From positions 1-64,000 of the forward strand of contig NZ_QBUY01000032.1 of NCBI RefSeq assembly GCF_003121405.1: a stretch of 64,000 bases of DNA. The letters are read 5' to 3'. This document shows positions 36,358 to 45,663 of this stretch, piece after piece. The translations under genes were made by a program, and so were the position numbers. Source of the stretch: Paraburkholderia sp. C35. GTDB taxonomy: Bacteria > Pseudomonadota > Gammaproteobacteria > Burkholderiales > Burkholderiaceae. The notes beneath the pieces are model-generated. The model had not been told where the DNA came from. It saw only the letters and a program-made list of their open reading frames with translations, and searched no databases. Every line of letters starts with the position of its first letter. The first letter of the stretch is position 1.

Positions 36358-37293
36358 ATGAGTACCGTCAAGATGTATCGATTGTTGCGTGCTGCCGTTG
36401 TGGCGTTTGCGGCGCTCGGCGTCACGCTGGCCGGTTCGCCCGCGTTCGCGGAAGCCGATCACGAAAGCGCGGGCAAGAATATGCCTGTCGTGTCCGTCGG
36501 GCCGCAGTACGACACGACGCACGTGTACGTGGCGAATCAGGACATCGACGCGTTCGTCGACAGCTTCATCGCCACCTTCGGCGGCAAGGCTTCGCCGCGC
36601 GCCGTGTTCACCGTCACGCCGACGCCGAGCAAGACGGCTTCGCAATACGTGCAGACGCCTGTGGGCATGCTCTCGGTGTTCGCGTTCCAGACGCCGATCC
36701 CCTATCCGTTCGGCAACGAGCGCACCGGCTATCTCGTCACCGATATCGACAAGGCCGTGCGTGCCGCGCGTGCAGCGGGCGCGGACGTGATCGTCGATAC
36801 CTTCGACGATCCCATCGGCAAGGATGCCGTGATCCAGTGGCCGGGCGGTCTCTATATGCAGCTTTACTGGCACACGAAGGCGCCGTCGTATGGCCCGCTC
36901 GAAACGGTGCCGGACAACCGCGTCTACGTGTCGCCGCAGGCGGCGGAAAACTTCATCAAGCGTTTCGTGCGCTTCTCGCATGGCAAGGTGGTGTCGGATA
37001 ACCGTCACGCAGATGGCGCCGAAATCGGCCGTCCCGGCGATTCGATCCGCCGCGTGCGCATCCAGTCGGGTTTCGGCAACATGCTGGTGTTCGCGCCGGA
37101 CGGAAAGCTGCCGTACCCGTATGGCCGTGAGACGACGGGCTATCAGGTCGCCGATCTCGACGCGACGCTCACGAAGGCACAGAGCGTCAACGTGAAGGTG
37201 CTGGTGCCGGCGGCGAGCACGGTGGAAGGGCGTTCGGCGATGGTCGAATTCCCCGGCGGCTATGTCGCCGAAATTCACGAAGCGAAGAAGTGA
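36358..37293 (+). CDS. Exported double VOC/glyoxalase-fold protein
   Basis: This 311-residue protein has a clear signal peptide (1-31, ending 'GSPAFAEA'). Two VOC-fold halves follow, around residues 45-170 ('TTHVYVANQDIDAFVDSF', 'VIQWPGGLYMQLYWH') and 185-310 ('NRVYVSPQAAENFIKRFVRF', 'MVEFPGGYVAEIHE'). VOC proteins include glyoxalases, ring-cleavage dioxygenases and binding proteins. Periplasmic location excludes the usual glyoxalase I role. The next gene starts on the GTGA overlap of its stop. Confidence 0.8.
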   Translation: MSTVKMYRLLRAAVVAFAALGVTLAGSPAFAEADHESAGKNMPVVSVGPQYDTTHVYVANQDIDAFVDSFIATFGGKASPRAVFTVTPTPSKTASQYVQTPVGMLSVFAFQTPIPYPFGNERTGYLVTDIDKAVRAARAAGADVIVDTFDDPIGKDAVIQWPGGLYMQLYWHTKAPSYGPLETVPDNRVYVSPQAAENFIKRFVRFSHGKVVSDNRHADGAEIGRPGDSIRRVRIQSGFGNMLVFAPDGKLPYPYGRETTGYQVADLDATLTKAQSVNVKVLVPAASTVEGRSAMVEFPGGYVAEIHEAKK

Positions 37294-38798
37294 CAGTGCG
37301 CCGTTCAATCGACAACGCGAGGCGGTCGGCGCGAAGGGCCGCCGCGTATGCGGCGCTCGCCGTGTGCGGCATGGCGGACGGCGCGAATGCGCTCGCCGCC
37401 GACGCTTCTGCGACGACGGCAACGACGGCAGCGACTGCGCCCGCAGCAGCCACGAGCGCCACCGATGCTCCGACCTGCACGGCCACGCGCCCCTCGTCGC
37501 TGTCGTTCAACCGCTGGCAGGAGAACTGGTCGGTGCTGGGCTTGCCGTGCGTGCCGCGCAAGCCGCTCGATGCGCTCAAGTACATGCCGCTGCCCGGCGA
37601 TCCGACGACGTATCTGTCGCTCGGCGCGACGCTGCGCGAACGCTTCGAACTGAACAACACACCGCTGTTCGGCCTCGGCAGCCAGCGGCCCGACAGCTAC
37701 GTGATCCAGCGCGCGGAAGTGCATGCCGATGCGCATGTCGGTGAACACGTGCAGGCGTTTTTCCAGCTCGAAGATGCGCGGCCTTTCGGCAAGGACTCCG
37801 TTACGCCCGTCGACAAGAATCCGCTCGATATCGAGCAGGCCTTCGTCGCGTTCGTCTACGGCGTGGGCGGCGGCACCTTCAAGGCGCGCGTGGGCCGCCA
37901 GGAAATGGCGTTCGACTTGCAGCGCTTCGTGTCGGTGCGCGACGGCCCGAACGTGCGTCAGGCGTTCGACGCGGTGTGGGCCGACTATGAAATCGACAAG
38001 TGGCGTTTCATCGGCTACATGACGCAGCCGGTGCAGTACCGCGACGTCTCCGATTTCGACGATGTGTCGAACCGGCATCTGACCTTCAGCGGTGTGCGGG
38101 TCGAGCGCGTGAACACCGGGCCGGGCGATCTGTCCGCGTACTGGTCGCGCTACAACCGCGACAACGCGCGTTTTATCGATGCGACGGGCACCGAGCATCG
38201 CGACGTGTTCAACGTGCGCTATGCCGGCAAGGTCGCGCCGTTCGACTGGGACGCGGAAACGATGATCCAGACGGGGCACGTGGGCAACGACACCATCGGT
38301 GCATGGGCGTTCGGCGTGCTGACGGGGTACACGCTTTCATCGATGACGGGCACACCGCGTATCGGCTTGCAGGTGGACGGTGCATCGGGCGACCGGCATC
38401 CCGGCGACGGGCGTGTCGGCACGTTCAATCCGCTCTTTCCGAATGGCTACTACTTCACGCTGGCGGGCTACACGGGCTATAGCAACCTCTTTCACGTGAA
38501 GCCTTCGATCACCTTCAAGGTGACGCCGAAAATCTCGCTGCTAACGGCGGTCGGTTTCCAGTGGCGCGCGACGACGGCCGATGCGGTGTATGGACAAGGT
38601 TCGGCCGTGGTGCCGGGGACAGCAGGCAAGGGCACGAGCTGGACGGGCATGTATGCGCAGGTGCGGGCGGACTATCTCGTCAGTTCGAATGTCGCGCTGG
38701 CGCTGGAAGCGGTGCACTTCCAGGTCGGCGATTCGCTGCGGGCGCTCGGTGCGCGCAATGCGGACTATGTGGGCGTCGAGGCGAAGTTCGGCTGGTGA
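37290..38798 (+). CDS. Alginate-export/porin family outer membrane protein
   Basis: This 502-residue protein has an N-terminal hydrophobic signal (about 15-40) and an Ala/Thr-rich linker. A beta-barrel of the AlgE-like alginate export family follows, with 'YLSLGATLRERFELNNTPLFG', 'LQRAEVHADAH'-like strands, 'RVGRQEMAFDLQRFVSVRDGPNVRQAFDA' and a C-terminal Phe-Gly-Trp. Despite the name, most such barrels are channels for organic acids or sugars. Translation starts at a GTG overlapping the previous stop. It closes the operon and would admit its substrate through the outer membrane. Confidence 0.85.
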   Translation: MTVRRSIDNARRSARRAAAYAALAVCGMADGANALAADASATTATTAATAPAAATSATDAPTCTATRPSSLSFNRWQENWSVLGLPCVPRKPLDALKYMPLPGDPTTYLSLGATLRERFELNNTPLFGLGSQRPDSYVIQRAEVHADAHVGEHVQAFFQLEDARPFGKDSVTPVDKNPLDIEQAFVAFVYGVGGGTFKARVGRQEMAFDLQRFVSVRDGPNVRQAFDAVWADYEIDKWRFIGYMTQPVQYRDVSDFDDVSNRHLTFSGVRVERVNTGPGDLSAYWSRYNRDNARFIDATGTEHRDVFNVRYAGKVAPFDWDAETMIQTGHVGNDTIGAWAFGVLTGYTLSSMTGTPRIGLQVDGASGDRHPGDGRVGTFNPLFPNGYYFTLAGYTGYSNLFHVKPSITFKVTPKISLLTAVGFQWRATTADAVYGQGSAVVPGTAGKGTSWTGMYAQVRADYLVSSNVALALEAVHFQVGDSLRALGARNADYVGVEAKFGW

Positions 38799-38820
38799 TG
38801 CCGCGCCGACGTGCGCGAGC

Positions 38821-38842
38821 CGCGCCTTCTTTCGAAGGCGCG
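38821..38842. terminator. GC-rich hairpin between convergent genes
   Basis: CGCGCCTTC and GAAGGCGCG form a 9-bp stem with loop TTTC, 22 bases past the porin stop and 29 bases from the stop of the minus-strand gene. There is no T-run, so termination here is plausible but not certain. Confidence 0.5.
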
Positions 38843-38870
38843 TCGTCAGGCAGGTCCACTTTGCTGCGAA

Positions 38871-39569
38871 TTACCAGCCGTATCCGCGATAGCCGTAATA
38901 CGCAGGCCGATAAGCGGGCACGGACGCCGCGTACTGCATCGGCATCACGGGCTGGCTCACGTAGACAGGCTGGTGATACACCGGCACGTACTGCACGGGC
39001 GGCGCCTGATACGGCTGGAACACCACCGTTTCCATCTCTTCGGGCGACGGGCCTTCATAGACGGGCGGCTGCGAATAGACCACGGTCGCGGGCCGGTAGT
39101 GCGGGCGCGGCGGCGGTGGCGGTGCGTACTGCGCGGGCGCGTATTGCACGGGCGCGGCATCGTCATCGTCGTATGCGGCCTGGGCCTGCAGTTGCCGTTG
39201 CGCGACGCGCGGCTGGCTCACGCGCCGCACCTGGGCGTTGTCTTCCGCGGGCATCTCGGATGGCAACGGCGGCGGCTGCTGCGCGTTCGCCTTGGTGCGC
39301 TTCAACTGGTCGCGCAAGGAAGCGTAAGTATCGGCGTCTTCCTTCGCGCGCGCGTTGTAGCCGTTGTGATACGCGTCGCTCAGGTCTTTCATGCGCGCCT
39401 TGTTTTCTTCGTCGGCGGTCATCTGCTCTTCGCCCGGATCGAGCGAAGCTTCGTTGACGCCGCCGTTGTCATAGGCTGACCGCGGCCCGTCAGCCCATGC
39501 GGCGGACAGAAGGGCCGGCCCGAAGGCTACGGTCAACGCCGCAGACCCGAGCATTATGGTGATTCTCAT
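38871..39569 (-). CDS. Exported Pro/Tyr-rich protein, unknown function
   Basis: This 232-residue protein has a signal peptide (1-26, ending 'SAAWADG'). A charged helical segment follows (about 45-90, 'DEENKARMKDLSDAYHNGYNARAKEDADTYASL'), then a low-complexity region rich in Pro, Tyr, Gln and Val. It ends in short Tyr-Gly repeats ('YYGYRGYGW'). I recognise no domain; it may be a cell-surface or periplasmic protein. A GAGGT Shine-Dalgarno supports the ATG at 39569 over a long upstream frame extension. Confidence 0.7.
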   Translation of the reverse strand: MRITIMLGSAALTVAFGPALLSAAWADGPRSAYDNGGVNEASLDPGEEQMTADEENKARMKDLSDAYHNGYNARAKEDADTYASLRDQLKRTKANAQQPPPLPSEMPAEDNAQVRRVSQPRVAQRQLQAQAAYDDDDAAPVQYAPAQYAPPPPPRPHYRPATVVYSQPPVYEGPSPEEMETVVFQPYQAPPVQYVPVYHQPVYVSQPVMPMQYAASVPAYRPAYYGYRGYGW

Positions 39570-39820
39570 GGTTGTTACCTCGCTGGTGGTCATACACGGC
39601 AAACACATCCCCGTACGTGTGTCCCGTGCCGACCGCTGGCGAATCAGCCTCCTGCCGGAACCTGACGTACATCCATATCGACGTGCCGACAGGATGCGGA
39701 TCGCATCGCCTGCACGCGCAACATGATGTGAATGAAGTTGCCAGCATTCGACCGCGCCGGATGCGATGTAGCGCACATTTCAGATCAGATGAATGATCGG
39801 GATAAACGCGAAGCGCCCGC

Positions 39821-41158
39821 TTACTCGACTTTCGTGCCGATGACGTCGGCGGCTTGCGACGTCTCACGTGGCGTTTCGCGTGGCATTGCCGGCGGTGCGC
39901 TGCGCCCGCCAAGCGCGGCTTTCAACGCCGTGCGATCGAGTCCGCCTTCCCACGCCGACACGACGATCGACGCCACGCCATTGCCGACGATATTCGTCAG
40001 CGCGCGGCACTCGGACATGAAGCGGTCGATGCCGAGTATCAGCACCATCGCCGCGACAGGCACGGTCGGCACCACGGAAAGGCTGGCCGCCAGCGTGATG
40101 AAACCCGCGCCCGTCACACCTGTCGATCCTTTCGATGTCAGCATCGTCACCAGCAGCAGCGTGATCTCCTGCGTGACGGTGAGGTGCGTGTTGGTGGCCT
40201 GCGCGAGAAACAGCACGGCGAGCGTCATATAGATGTTGGTGCCGTCGAGATTGAACGAGTAACCCGTTGGCACCACCAGGCCGACGACGCCGCGCGGGCA
40301 GCCAAGCCGCTCCAGCTTTTCCATCAGCTGCGGCAGCGCGGCTTCGGACGTCGACGTGCCGAGCACGATCAGCAGTTCGTCGCGGATATACGCAAGAAAG
40401 CGCCACAGGCTGAAGCCGCACAGCCGCGCAATCGTACCGAGCACGATCGCGACGAACAGGCCCGCGGTCAGGTAGAACGCGCCGATCAGCTTGAGCATCG
40501 GCAGCAGGGAGACGATGCCGTACTTGCCGATCGTGAACGCCATCGCACCGAAGGCGCCGATCGGTGCAAGGCTGGTGATCATATGGACGATGCGAAAGAA
40601 TGCTTTCGACAACGTCTCGACCAGATTCGTCACGGGCGCAGCCGTATCGCCGAGCACAGCCAGTGCCGAACCGAACAGCATCGCGATCACCAGCACGGGC
40701 AGGATGTCGCCCTGCGTCATCGCGCCGACGAACGTTTCGGGTATCGCATGCAGGATGAACGCGACGATGCCGTCGCCATGCGCGGCCTGCGCCGCGTAGC
40801 TGGAGACGGCGCTGGCGTCGAGTGTGGCCGGATCGACGTTGAAGCCGCTGCCGGGCTTGAGCACGTGCGCCGCGAGCAGGCCGATGGCGAGTGCGAGCGT
40901 CGATGCCGCTTCGAAGTAGAGCAGCGCCTTGCCGCCGACGCGTCCGACCTTCTTCATGTCCTGCATGCCCGCAATGCCCGTCACGACCGTGCAGAAGATC
41001 ACCGGTCCGATGATCATCCGAACCAGTTTGATGAACAGGTCGCCGAGCGGTTTGAGCGTGACGGCAAAGTGCGGGGCGAAATGTCCGAGCACGATGCCTG
41101 CGGCGATGGCGCACAGCACCTGTACATAGAGAACCTTGTAGAACGGTTTGCGCTTCAT
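39821..41158 (-). CDS. dctA: C4-dicarboxylate transporter DctA
   Basis: This is a 445-residue Na+/H+-dicarboxylate symporter of the DAACS family, importing succinate, fumarate and malate across the inner membrane. Diagnostic regions are '[27 protein letters not shown]', '[22 protein letters not shown]', '[23 protein letters not shown]' and '[17 protein letters not shown]'. Length and motifs are normal. It lies 100 bases downstream of leuD in the same orientation, with a hairpin between them, so it may be read from the same transcript at a reduced level. Confidence 0.95.
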   Translation of the reverse strand: MKRKPFYKVLYVQVLCAIAAGIVLGHFAPHFAVTLKPLGDLFIKLVRMIIGPVIFCTVVTGIAGMQDMKKVGRVGGKALLYFEAASTLALAIGLLAAHVLKPGSGFNVDPATLDASAVSSYAAQAAHGDGIVAFILHAIPETFVGAMTQGDILPVLVIAMLFGSALAVLGDTAAPVTNLVETLSKAFFRIVHMITSLAPIGAFGAMAFTIGKYGIVSLLPMLKLIGAFYLTAGLFVAIVLGTIARLCGFSLWRFLAYIRDELLIVLGTSTSEAALPQLMEKLERLGCPRGVVGLVVPTGYSFNLDGTNIYMTLAVLFLAQATNTHLTVTQEITLLLVTMLTSKGSTGVTGAGFITLAASLSVVPTVPVAAMVLILGIDRFMSECRALTNIVGNGVASIVVSAWEGGLDRTALKAALGGRSAPPAMPRETPRETSQAADVIGTKVE

Positions 41159-41191
41159 GTCTCCTCCGTTTGTCGGGGCAAAGCGGGGCCG

Positions 41192-41215
41192 TTCCCTTCT
41201 GCGGTCGGAAGGGAA
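41192..41215. promoter_or_regulatory. Hairpin between leuD and dctA
   Basis: TTCCCTTC and GAAGGGAA form a perfect 8-bp stem with an 8-base loop in the gap between the two genes. There is no T-run, so it looks more like an attenuating or RNA-processing hairpin than a full terminator. Confidence 0.4.
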
Positions 41216-41258
41216 TCGGCGTTTCTGAAGGGGAAAAACTGTCGCTAGCGCCTGGCGC

Positions 41259-41873
41259 TCAGAGCACGCTCGCCCATGGGTGCTGCGCGAAGTGCTGTTG
41301 CTCGAAGGCTTCGATGTCGGCGAGCGAGGACAGCGTCAGGTCGATGGTGTCCATGCCTTCGATCACCATGCGCTTGTGGCGTGCGCCGAGCGGATACGTC
41401 CAGGTCTGTCCGTCGGCGGCTGTCACGGTTTGACGTTCGAGATCGATGCGCAGCGTCGATTCGGGTGATTGCGTCGATGCCTGCACGAGTGCATCGATTG
41501 CATCGCGTTCGAGTTGCACGAGCAGCAGGCGGTTGTTCATCGCGTTCGAATAGAAGATCTCCGCGAAGCTCGGCGCGATCACGGCCTCGAACCCGTATTG
41601 CTGCAAGCCCCACACCGCGTGCTCGCGGCTCGATCCGCAGCCGAAGTTCGATCCGCCGATCAGGATGCGCGCGCCTCGATATTCCGGCTGATTCAGCACG
41701 CACGCTTCGCGCGGGGTTCCGTGCGGATCGAACCGCAGGTCGTAGAGCAGTCCGTCAGCGAGACCGGCCTTGTCGATGATGCGCAGAAACTGCTTCGGCA
41801 GGATCTGGTCGGTGTCGAGGTTGGCGATGGGCAAGGGCGCCGCCGTGCCTTCGATGGTCGTCAAGCGTTTCAT
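41259..41873 (-). CDS. leuD: 3-isopropylmalate dehydratase small subunit-like protein
   Basis: This 204-residue aconitase swivelling-domain protein has '[14 protein letters not shown]', '[19 protein letters not shown]' and '[15 protein letters not shown]'. It forms the small subunit with the adjacent LeuC. Its start overlaps the leuC stop (ATGA). The location, with a dehalogenase-like hydrolase and dctA rather than leuB, suggests a second leuCD copy used in catabolism of a 2-alkylmalate or similar acid; that is inference. Confidence 0.88.
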   Translation of the reverse strand: MKRLTTIEGTAAPLPIANLDTDQILPKQFLRIIDKAGLADGLLYDLRFDPHGTPREACVLNQPEYRGARILIGGSNFGCGSSREHAVWGLQQYGFEAVIAPSFAEIFYSNAMNNRLLLVQLERDAIDALVQASTQSPESTLRIDLERQTVTAADGQTWTYPLGARHKRMVIEGMDTIDLTLSSLADIEAFEQQHFAQHPWASVL

Positions 41874-43276
41874 TGTGCGTGTGCCTCCAGCGTGCGGACA
41901 TCGGTGATGCAGCCGGTCAGCGCGGCGGCTGCGGCCATGGCGGGACTCATCAGATGCGTGCGGCCACCGCGTCCCTGGCGGCCTTCGAAATTGCGGTTGG
42001 TGGTCGATGCGCAGCGTTCGCCTTCGTCGAGCATGTCGTCGTTCATCGCGAGGCACATCGAGCAACCCGGCTCGCGCCATTCGAAGCCCGCATCGATCAG
42101 CGTCTGCGCGATGCCTTCCTGTTCCGCCGCGCGCCGCACGCTGCCCGAACCGGGCACGACCATCGCGCGCACGCCATCGGCGACGTGTTTGCCGCGCACG
42201 ATCTGCGCGACGACGCGCAAATCTTCGATGCGCCCATTCGTGCACGAGCCGATAAAGACGCGCTGAATGGGCGTGCCGGCGAGCGGCTGGTGCGCTTCGA
42301 GGTGCATGTAATCGAGCGCGCGGCGCAGCGACGCGGCTGCTTCCGGCGATGCCTGTTCGGCTTCGTCGGGAATGCGCTGATCGATGGCGATGGCCTGGTC
42401 GGGACTCGTGCCCCACGTGACGAACGGCGCGATGTCGCGTGCGTCGAAACGATGTTCGGCATCGAAACTTGCGCCTGCGTCGGAATGCAGCGTGCGCCAT
42501 GCTTCGAATGCGGTTTCATCCAGCCCTTCGACATGTGCTCGCACGTAGTCGAAGGTGGTCGCATCGGGTGCGATCAGCGCGGCGCGCGCGCCGGCTTCGA
42601 CGGTCATGTTGCACAAGGTCATGCGCGCTTCCGCCGACAGCGACGCGATGGTCGATCCCGCGAACTCGACGGCATAGCCGCGCGCGCCCTGCGCGCCGAT
42701 CTTGCTGAGCAACCAGATCACCACGTCTTTCGACGTCGTGGCATACGGCAATGCGCCGTCGATCGTGATGCGCATGGTCTGCGCGAGCCGGTAGACGAGC
42801 GTTTGGGTCGCGAGCACATGCTCGACTTCGGACGTGCCGATACCGAAACCGAGCGCGCCCAGTGCGCCGTAAGTCGTCGTATGGCTGTCGCCGCACAGCA
42901 CGACCATGCCGGGCCGCACGAGGCCCATTTCGGGCGCGATGATGTGCTCGATGCCTTGCATCGGATCGTTCGCGGCCAGAATGCGGATGCCGGCCCGTTC
43001 GCAGTTGCGGGCGAGATTCTGCGCGAGCAGCAGCGATGCTGCATCGCGGATCACGCGTGGCGTTTCCGCGTGCGTCGGGATGATGTGACTGACGACGGCC
43101 AGTTGCTGCTGCGGCCTGCGGACCTTGCGGCCGCGCGCTTCGAGTGCGCTGAACGCTTGCGGGCTGGTGTATTCGTTCATCAGGTGCAGATCGACGTACA
43201 GCAGCACGTTCTGATCGTCGATACGCGACACGAGGTGCGAATCGACGAGCTTCTGGTAGAGGGTTCGTTTCGACAT
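41870..43276 (-). CDS. leuC: 3-isopropylmalate dehydratase large subunit-like protein
   Basis: This 468-residue aconitase-family large subunit has its 4Fe-4S ligands visible as Cys345 in 'IGSCTNG' and Cys405/Cys408 in 'GCSMC'. Other family motifs are 'VLCGDSHTTTYGALGALGFGIGTSEVEHVLATQ' and 'TTNRNFEGRQGRGG'. Length and ligand spacing match biosynthetic LeuC, so it is catalytically complete. It lies 28 bases downstream of the hydrolase gene and overlaps leuD by four bases. Confidence 0.9.
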   Translation of the reverse strand: MSKRTLYQKLVDSHLVSRIDDQNVLLYVDLHLMNEYTSPQAFSALEARGRKVRRPQQQLAVVSHIIPTHAETPRVIRDAASLLLAQNLARNCERAGIRILAANDPMQGIEHIIAPEMGLVRPGMVVLCGDSHTTTYGALGALGFGIGTSEVEHVLATQTLVYRLAQTMRITIDGALPYATTSKDVVIWLLSKIGAQGARGYAVEFAGSTIASLSAEARMTLCNMTVEAGARAALIAPDATTFDYVRAHVEGLDETAFEAWRTLHSDAGASFDAEHRFDARDIAPFVTWGTSPDQAIAIDQRIPDEAEQASPEAAASLRRALDYMHLEAHQPLAGTPIQRVFIGSCTNGRIEDLRVVAQIVRGKHVADGVRAMVVPGSGSVRRAAEQEGIAQTLIDAGFEWREPGCSMCLAMNDDMLDEGERCASTTNRNFEGRQGRGGRTHLMSPAMAAAAALTGCITDVRTLEAHAQ

Positions 43277-43304
43277 GGCGTTAAGGAGTAGTGCGGCGTT
43301 GAAG

Positions 43305-44183
43305 TCAGGCGCGAAGGAATGGCAGCACGCGTTCGAGCAGCAGTTGCGGCGCTTCTTCGGGGATGTAGTGGCCGCACGGCAGCGCTTCGCCCTGCACTTG
43401 CGGCGCGTAGGCGCCCCATTCTGCGAGGGGATCGAAACACTGCTCGATCACGCCTTGTGCGCCCCACAGCGCGAGAAAATCGCACTGGATCTGCTGGTGG
43501 GCGGCGAGCGTCGCGCGGTCGTGATCGAGATCGATCGTGACGCTCGCGCGGTAGTCCTCGCAGATGCCGTGCGCAGTCGCGGGATCGGACAGGCAGCGCA
43601 GATACTCCGCGTACGCTTGTGGCGTGAACGGCGCGAGGCCCGCGCTGCGCGCGCCGATGGTCTGCTTCAGATAGAGATCGGCATCGGCGCGGATCAGCGT
43701 CTCCGGAAACGGCGCGGGCCGCACCAGCATGAACCAGTGCCAGTAGGCGCGGGCGAAATCGAACGAGGTTTTCTCGTACATCGCGAGCGTCGGGGCGACG
43801 TCCAGCGTGACGAGGCGCTCGACGGCGTCGGGGTGATCCAGCGCCATGCGCGCAGCGACGCGACCGCCGCGGTCGTGGCCGATCACGGCAAACGAGTCGA
43901 AACCGTGCGCGCGCATCAGTTCAACCTGATCGAGCGCCATGCGGCGTTTTGCGTAGTTCGCGTGATCTGGCGTGCCTTGCGGCTTGCCGCTGTCGCCGTA
44001 GCCGCGCAGGTCGGCGGCGACGACGGTGAAGTGCTCGGCGAGCACTGGCGCGACCTTGTGCCAGATCGCGTGCGTCTGCGGGTGACCGTGCAACAGCAGC
44101 AGGGCGGGGCCGCGTCCGCCCTTGATCGCGTGAATCGGGATGCCGTCGGTATGGATCGACGCATCGGTGAAACCTTCGAACAT
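43305..44183 (-). CDS. Haloacetate (fluoroacetate-type) dehalogenase-like alpha/beta hydrolase
   Basis: This 292-residue alpha/beta hydrolase carries essentially all landmarks of fluoroacetate dehalogenases. Asp104 is the nucleophile in 'GHDRGGR', with Arg105 and Arg108 for the carboxylate and Asp127 ('TLDVAP') as acid. His148-Trp149 ('AYWHWF') and Tyr210 ('CEDYRA') form the halide pocket, and His271 ('PCGHYIPEE') is the base. Such enzymes turn haloacetates into glycolate; a native substrate other than fluoroacetate is possible. The ATG at 44183 has an AGGAGA Shine-Dalgarno. It heads the operon with leuC, leuD and perhaps dctA, opposite a LysR gene. Confidence 0.82.
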   Translation of the reverse strand: MFEGFTDASIHTDGIPIHAIKGGRGPALLLLHGHPQTHAIWHKVAPVLAEHFTVVAADLRGYGDSGKPQGTPDHANYAKRRMALDQVELMRAHGFDSFAVIGHDRGGRVAARMALDHPDAVERLVTLDVAPTLAMYEKTSFDFARAYWHWFMLVRPAPFPETLIRADADLYLKQTIGARSAGLAPFTPQAYAEYLRCLSDPATAHGICEDYRASVTIDLDHDRATLAAHQQIQCDFLALWGAQGVIEQCFDPLAEWGAYAPQVQGEALPCGHYIPEEAPQLLLERVLPFLRA

Positions 44184-44301
44184 CGTTGTCTCCTGAAGTT
44201 GAATCGAGTCTAATTGATGCCTTGTGAGATTGGGTTTCCGTGAAAGCATTCCGGTCGTAACTTGTGGGAACGAATCGCGGCAAGTATGGGAGAGAGGGCG
44301 G

Positions 44302-45210
44302 ATGGACGGGTTTTCGGATCTGAATCTTTTCGCGCTGGTCGCGCGGCATCGCAATCTGGCTGCGGCGGCGCGCGAGATCGGCGTGACGCCGCCGGCCGTC
44401 AGCAAGCGTCTTGCGCAACTGGAGCGGCGGCTCGGTGTGCGGCTGATGAACCGCACCACGCGGCGCTTGAGTCTGACAGCGGAAGGTGAGTTGTATCTGG
44501 CGAACGGGTCGCGGATTCTGGGTGAATTGCAGGAACTGGAGCAACTGGTGACGCGCAGCCGCGCTGAGCCGACGGGCTTGCTGAGGGTGAATGCTTCATT
44601 CGGATTTGGTCGGGCGCGGATAGCGCCGGCGATTTCCGATTTCGTTGCACAGTTTCCCGCAATGAAAATTCAGCTTCATCTGACCGACCGGCCGTTGAGT
44701 CTGCAGGAAGAAGGCTTCGATCTTGGGATCCGTTTTGGCGAAGTGCCCGATGCGCGGGTCAATGCGCGCTTGCTGATGAAGAACCGGCGCGTTGTGTGCG
44801 CTTCGCCGGAGTATGTGGCGCGGCATGGCAAGCCGACCTTGCCGCATGATCTGACGCGGCACGCGTGCATCGTGTTGCGGGAGAACGATTCCGCGTACGG
44901 CACGTGGCATTTCTCGCGCGGCAAGCGCGTAGAGACAGTGAAGGTGGACGGGCCGTTGGCCAGCAATGATGGCAGTGCCGTGTTGTGGTGGGCGCTTCAG
45001 GGGCGCGGGATTGTCGTGCGGTCGGAGTGGGAGATCAACGCGTATCTGGCGCGCGGCGAACTTGTGCCGCTGCTGGACGACTGGGCGTTGCCGAGTGGCG
45101 ATATTCACGCGATCTATCTGGAGCGCAATCAGCTTTCTGTGAAGCTGAGGACGTTTGTCGATTTTCTCGGGGAATACTTGCGGAAAGGAACAACCGATGG
45201 TGTGCCGTGA
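44302..45210 (+). CDS. LysR family transcriptional regulator
   Basis: This 302-residue LysR regulator has its winged helix at 1-60 ('MDGFSDLNLFALVARHRNLAAAAREIGVTPPAVSKRLAQLE') and its effector domain after about residue 88. It is divergent from the dehalogenase-like/leuCD/dctA unit, with 118 bases between starts, so it is the presumed regulator. A GAGAGAGGG Shine-Dalgarno supports the ATG at 44302 rather than an upstream extension. Confidence 0.9.
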   Translation: MDGFSDLNLFALVARHRNLAAAAREIGVTPPAVSKRLAQLERRLGVRLMNRTTRRLSLTAEGELYLANGSRILGELQELEQLVTRSRAEPTGLLRVNASFGFGRARIAPAISDFVAQFPAMKIQLHLTDRPLSLQEEGFDLGIRFGEVPDARVNARLLMKNRRVVCASPEYVARHGKPTLPHDLTRHACIVLRENDSAYGTWHFSRGKRVETVKVDGPLASNDGSAVLWWALQGRGIVVRSEWEINAYLARGELVPLLDDWALPSGDIHAIYLERNQLSVKLRTFVDFLGEYLRKGTTDGVP

Positions 45211-45265
45211 GCCAACGGCAAGCAAGCCGTTGACTTCGGCATTTCCCGGCGCGGGTGCGCACGCA

Positions 45266-45297
45266 TAAAAAAGCCCGTCTCTCGTACGGGCTTTTTC
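45266..45297. terminator. Bidirectional Rho-independent terminator
   Basis: A run of six A, the stem AGCCCGT / ACGGGCT with a short loop, and five T lie between the LysR stop and the stop of the small minus-strand gene. The A- and T-runs on both sides let it work in both directions. Confidence 0.9.
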
Positions 45298-45320
45298 TAT
45301 GTGTGGTCATCGTCGATGGA

Positions 45321-45548
45321 TTAGTCGAGCAGGAAGAAGACGACGGCCAGCGCAGCGGATATGAGCAAAGACAGGGCGAACATCGTGCCGACCATTGCGG
45401 TCATTTTCGATCGCAGTTCGTTGGTTCCGCCGAGGGGATCATAGGTGACGACATCGGCTACGTCTCTTGCGAGCAGGGTGCTGTATGTCGTTTGGGGATG
45501 AGCGCGCCTGTTCAGGCGTGCGATATCGATCAATGAAAACGGGCTCAT
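45321..45548 (-). CDS. Small single-helix membrane protein, unknown function
   Basis: This 75-residue protein has a polar N-terminal half and a strongly hydrophobic C-terminal helix (about 50-74, 'MVGTMFALSLLISAALAVVFFLL'), the layout of a tail-anchored protein. I recognise no family. The shared bidirectional terminator just after its stop supports it as a real transcript end. Confidence 0.5.
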   Translation of the reverse strand: MSPFSLIDIARLNRRAHPQTTYSTLLARDVADVVTYDPLGGTNELRSKMTAMVGTMFALSLLISAALAVVFFLLD

Positions 45549-45663
45549 GGCCTACCTCTGTCAAAGTGAATTTCGAGACAGAAATCAGGATAAGCAGGAG
45601 CCTCGATGCCACGAATCGGACGAGTCCTGGACCGGATGCGACGGCGTGTCGCGGGCCCTGTCC

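Noticed and set aside
39854-41248. Plus-strand frame opposite dctA
   Set aside because: Charged low-complexity product; dctA is unambiguous.
41873-43291. Plus-strand frame opposite leuC
   Set aside because: Composition typical of an antisense shadow; leuC has all its iron-sulfur ligands on the other strand.
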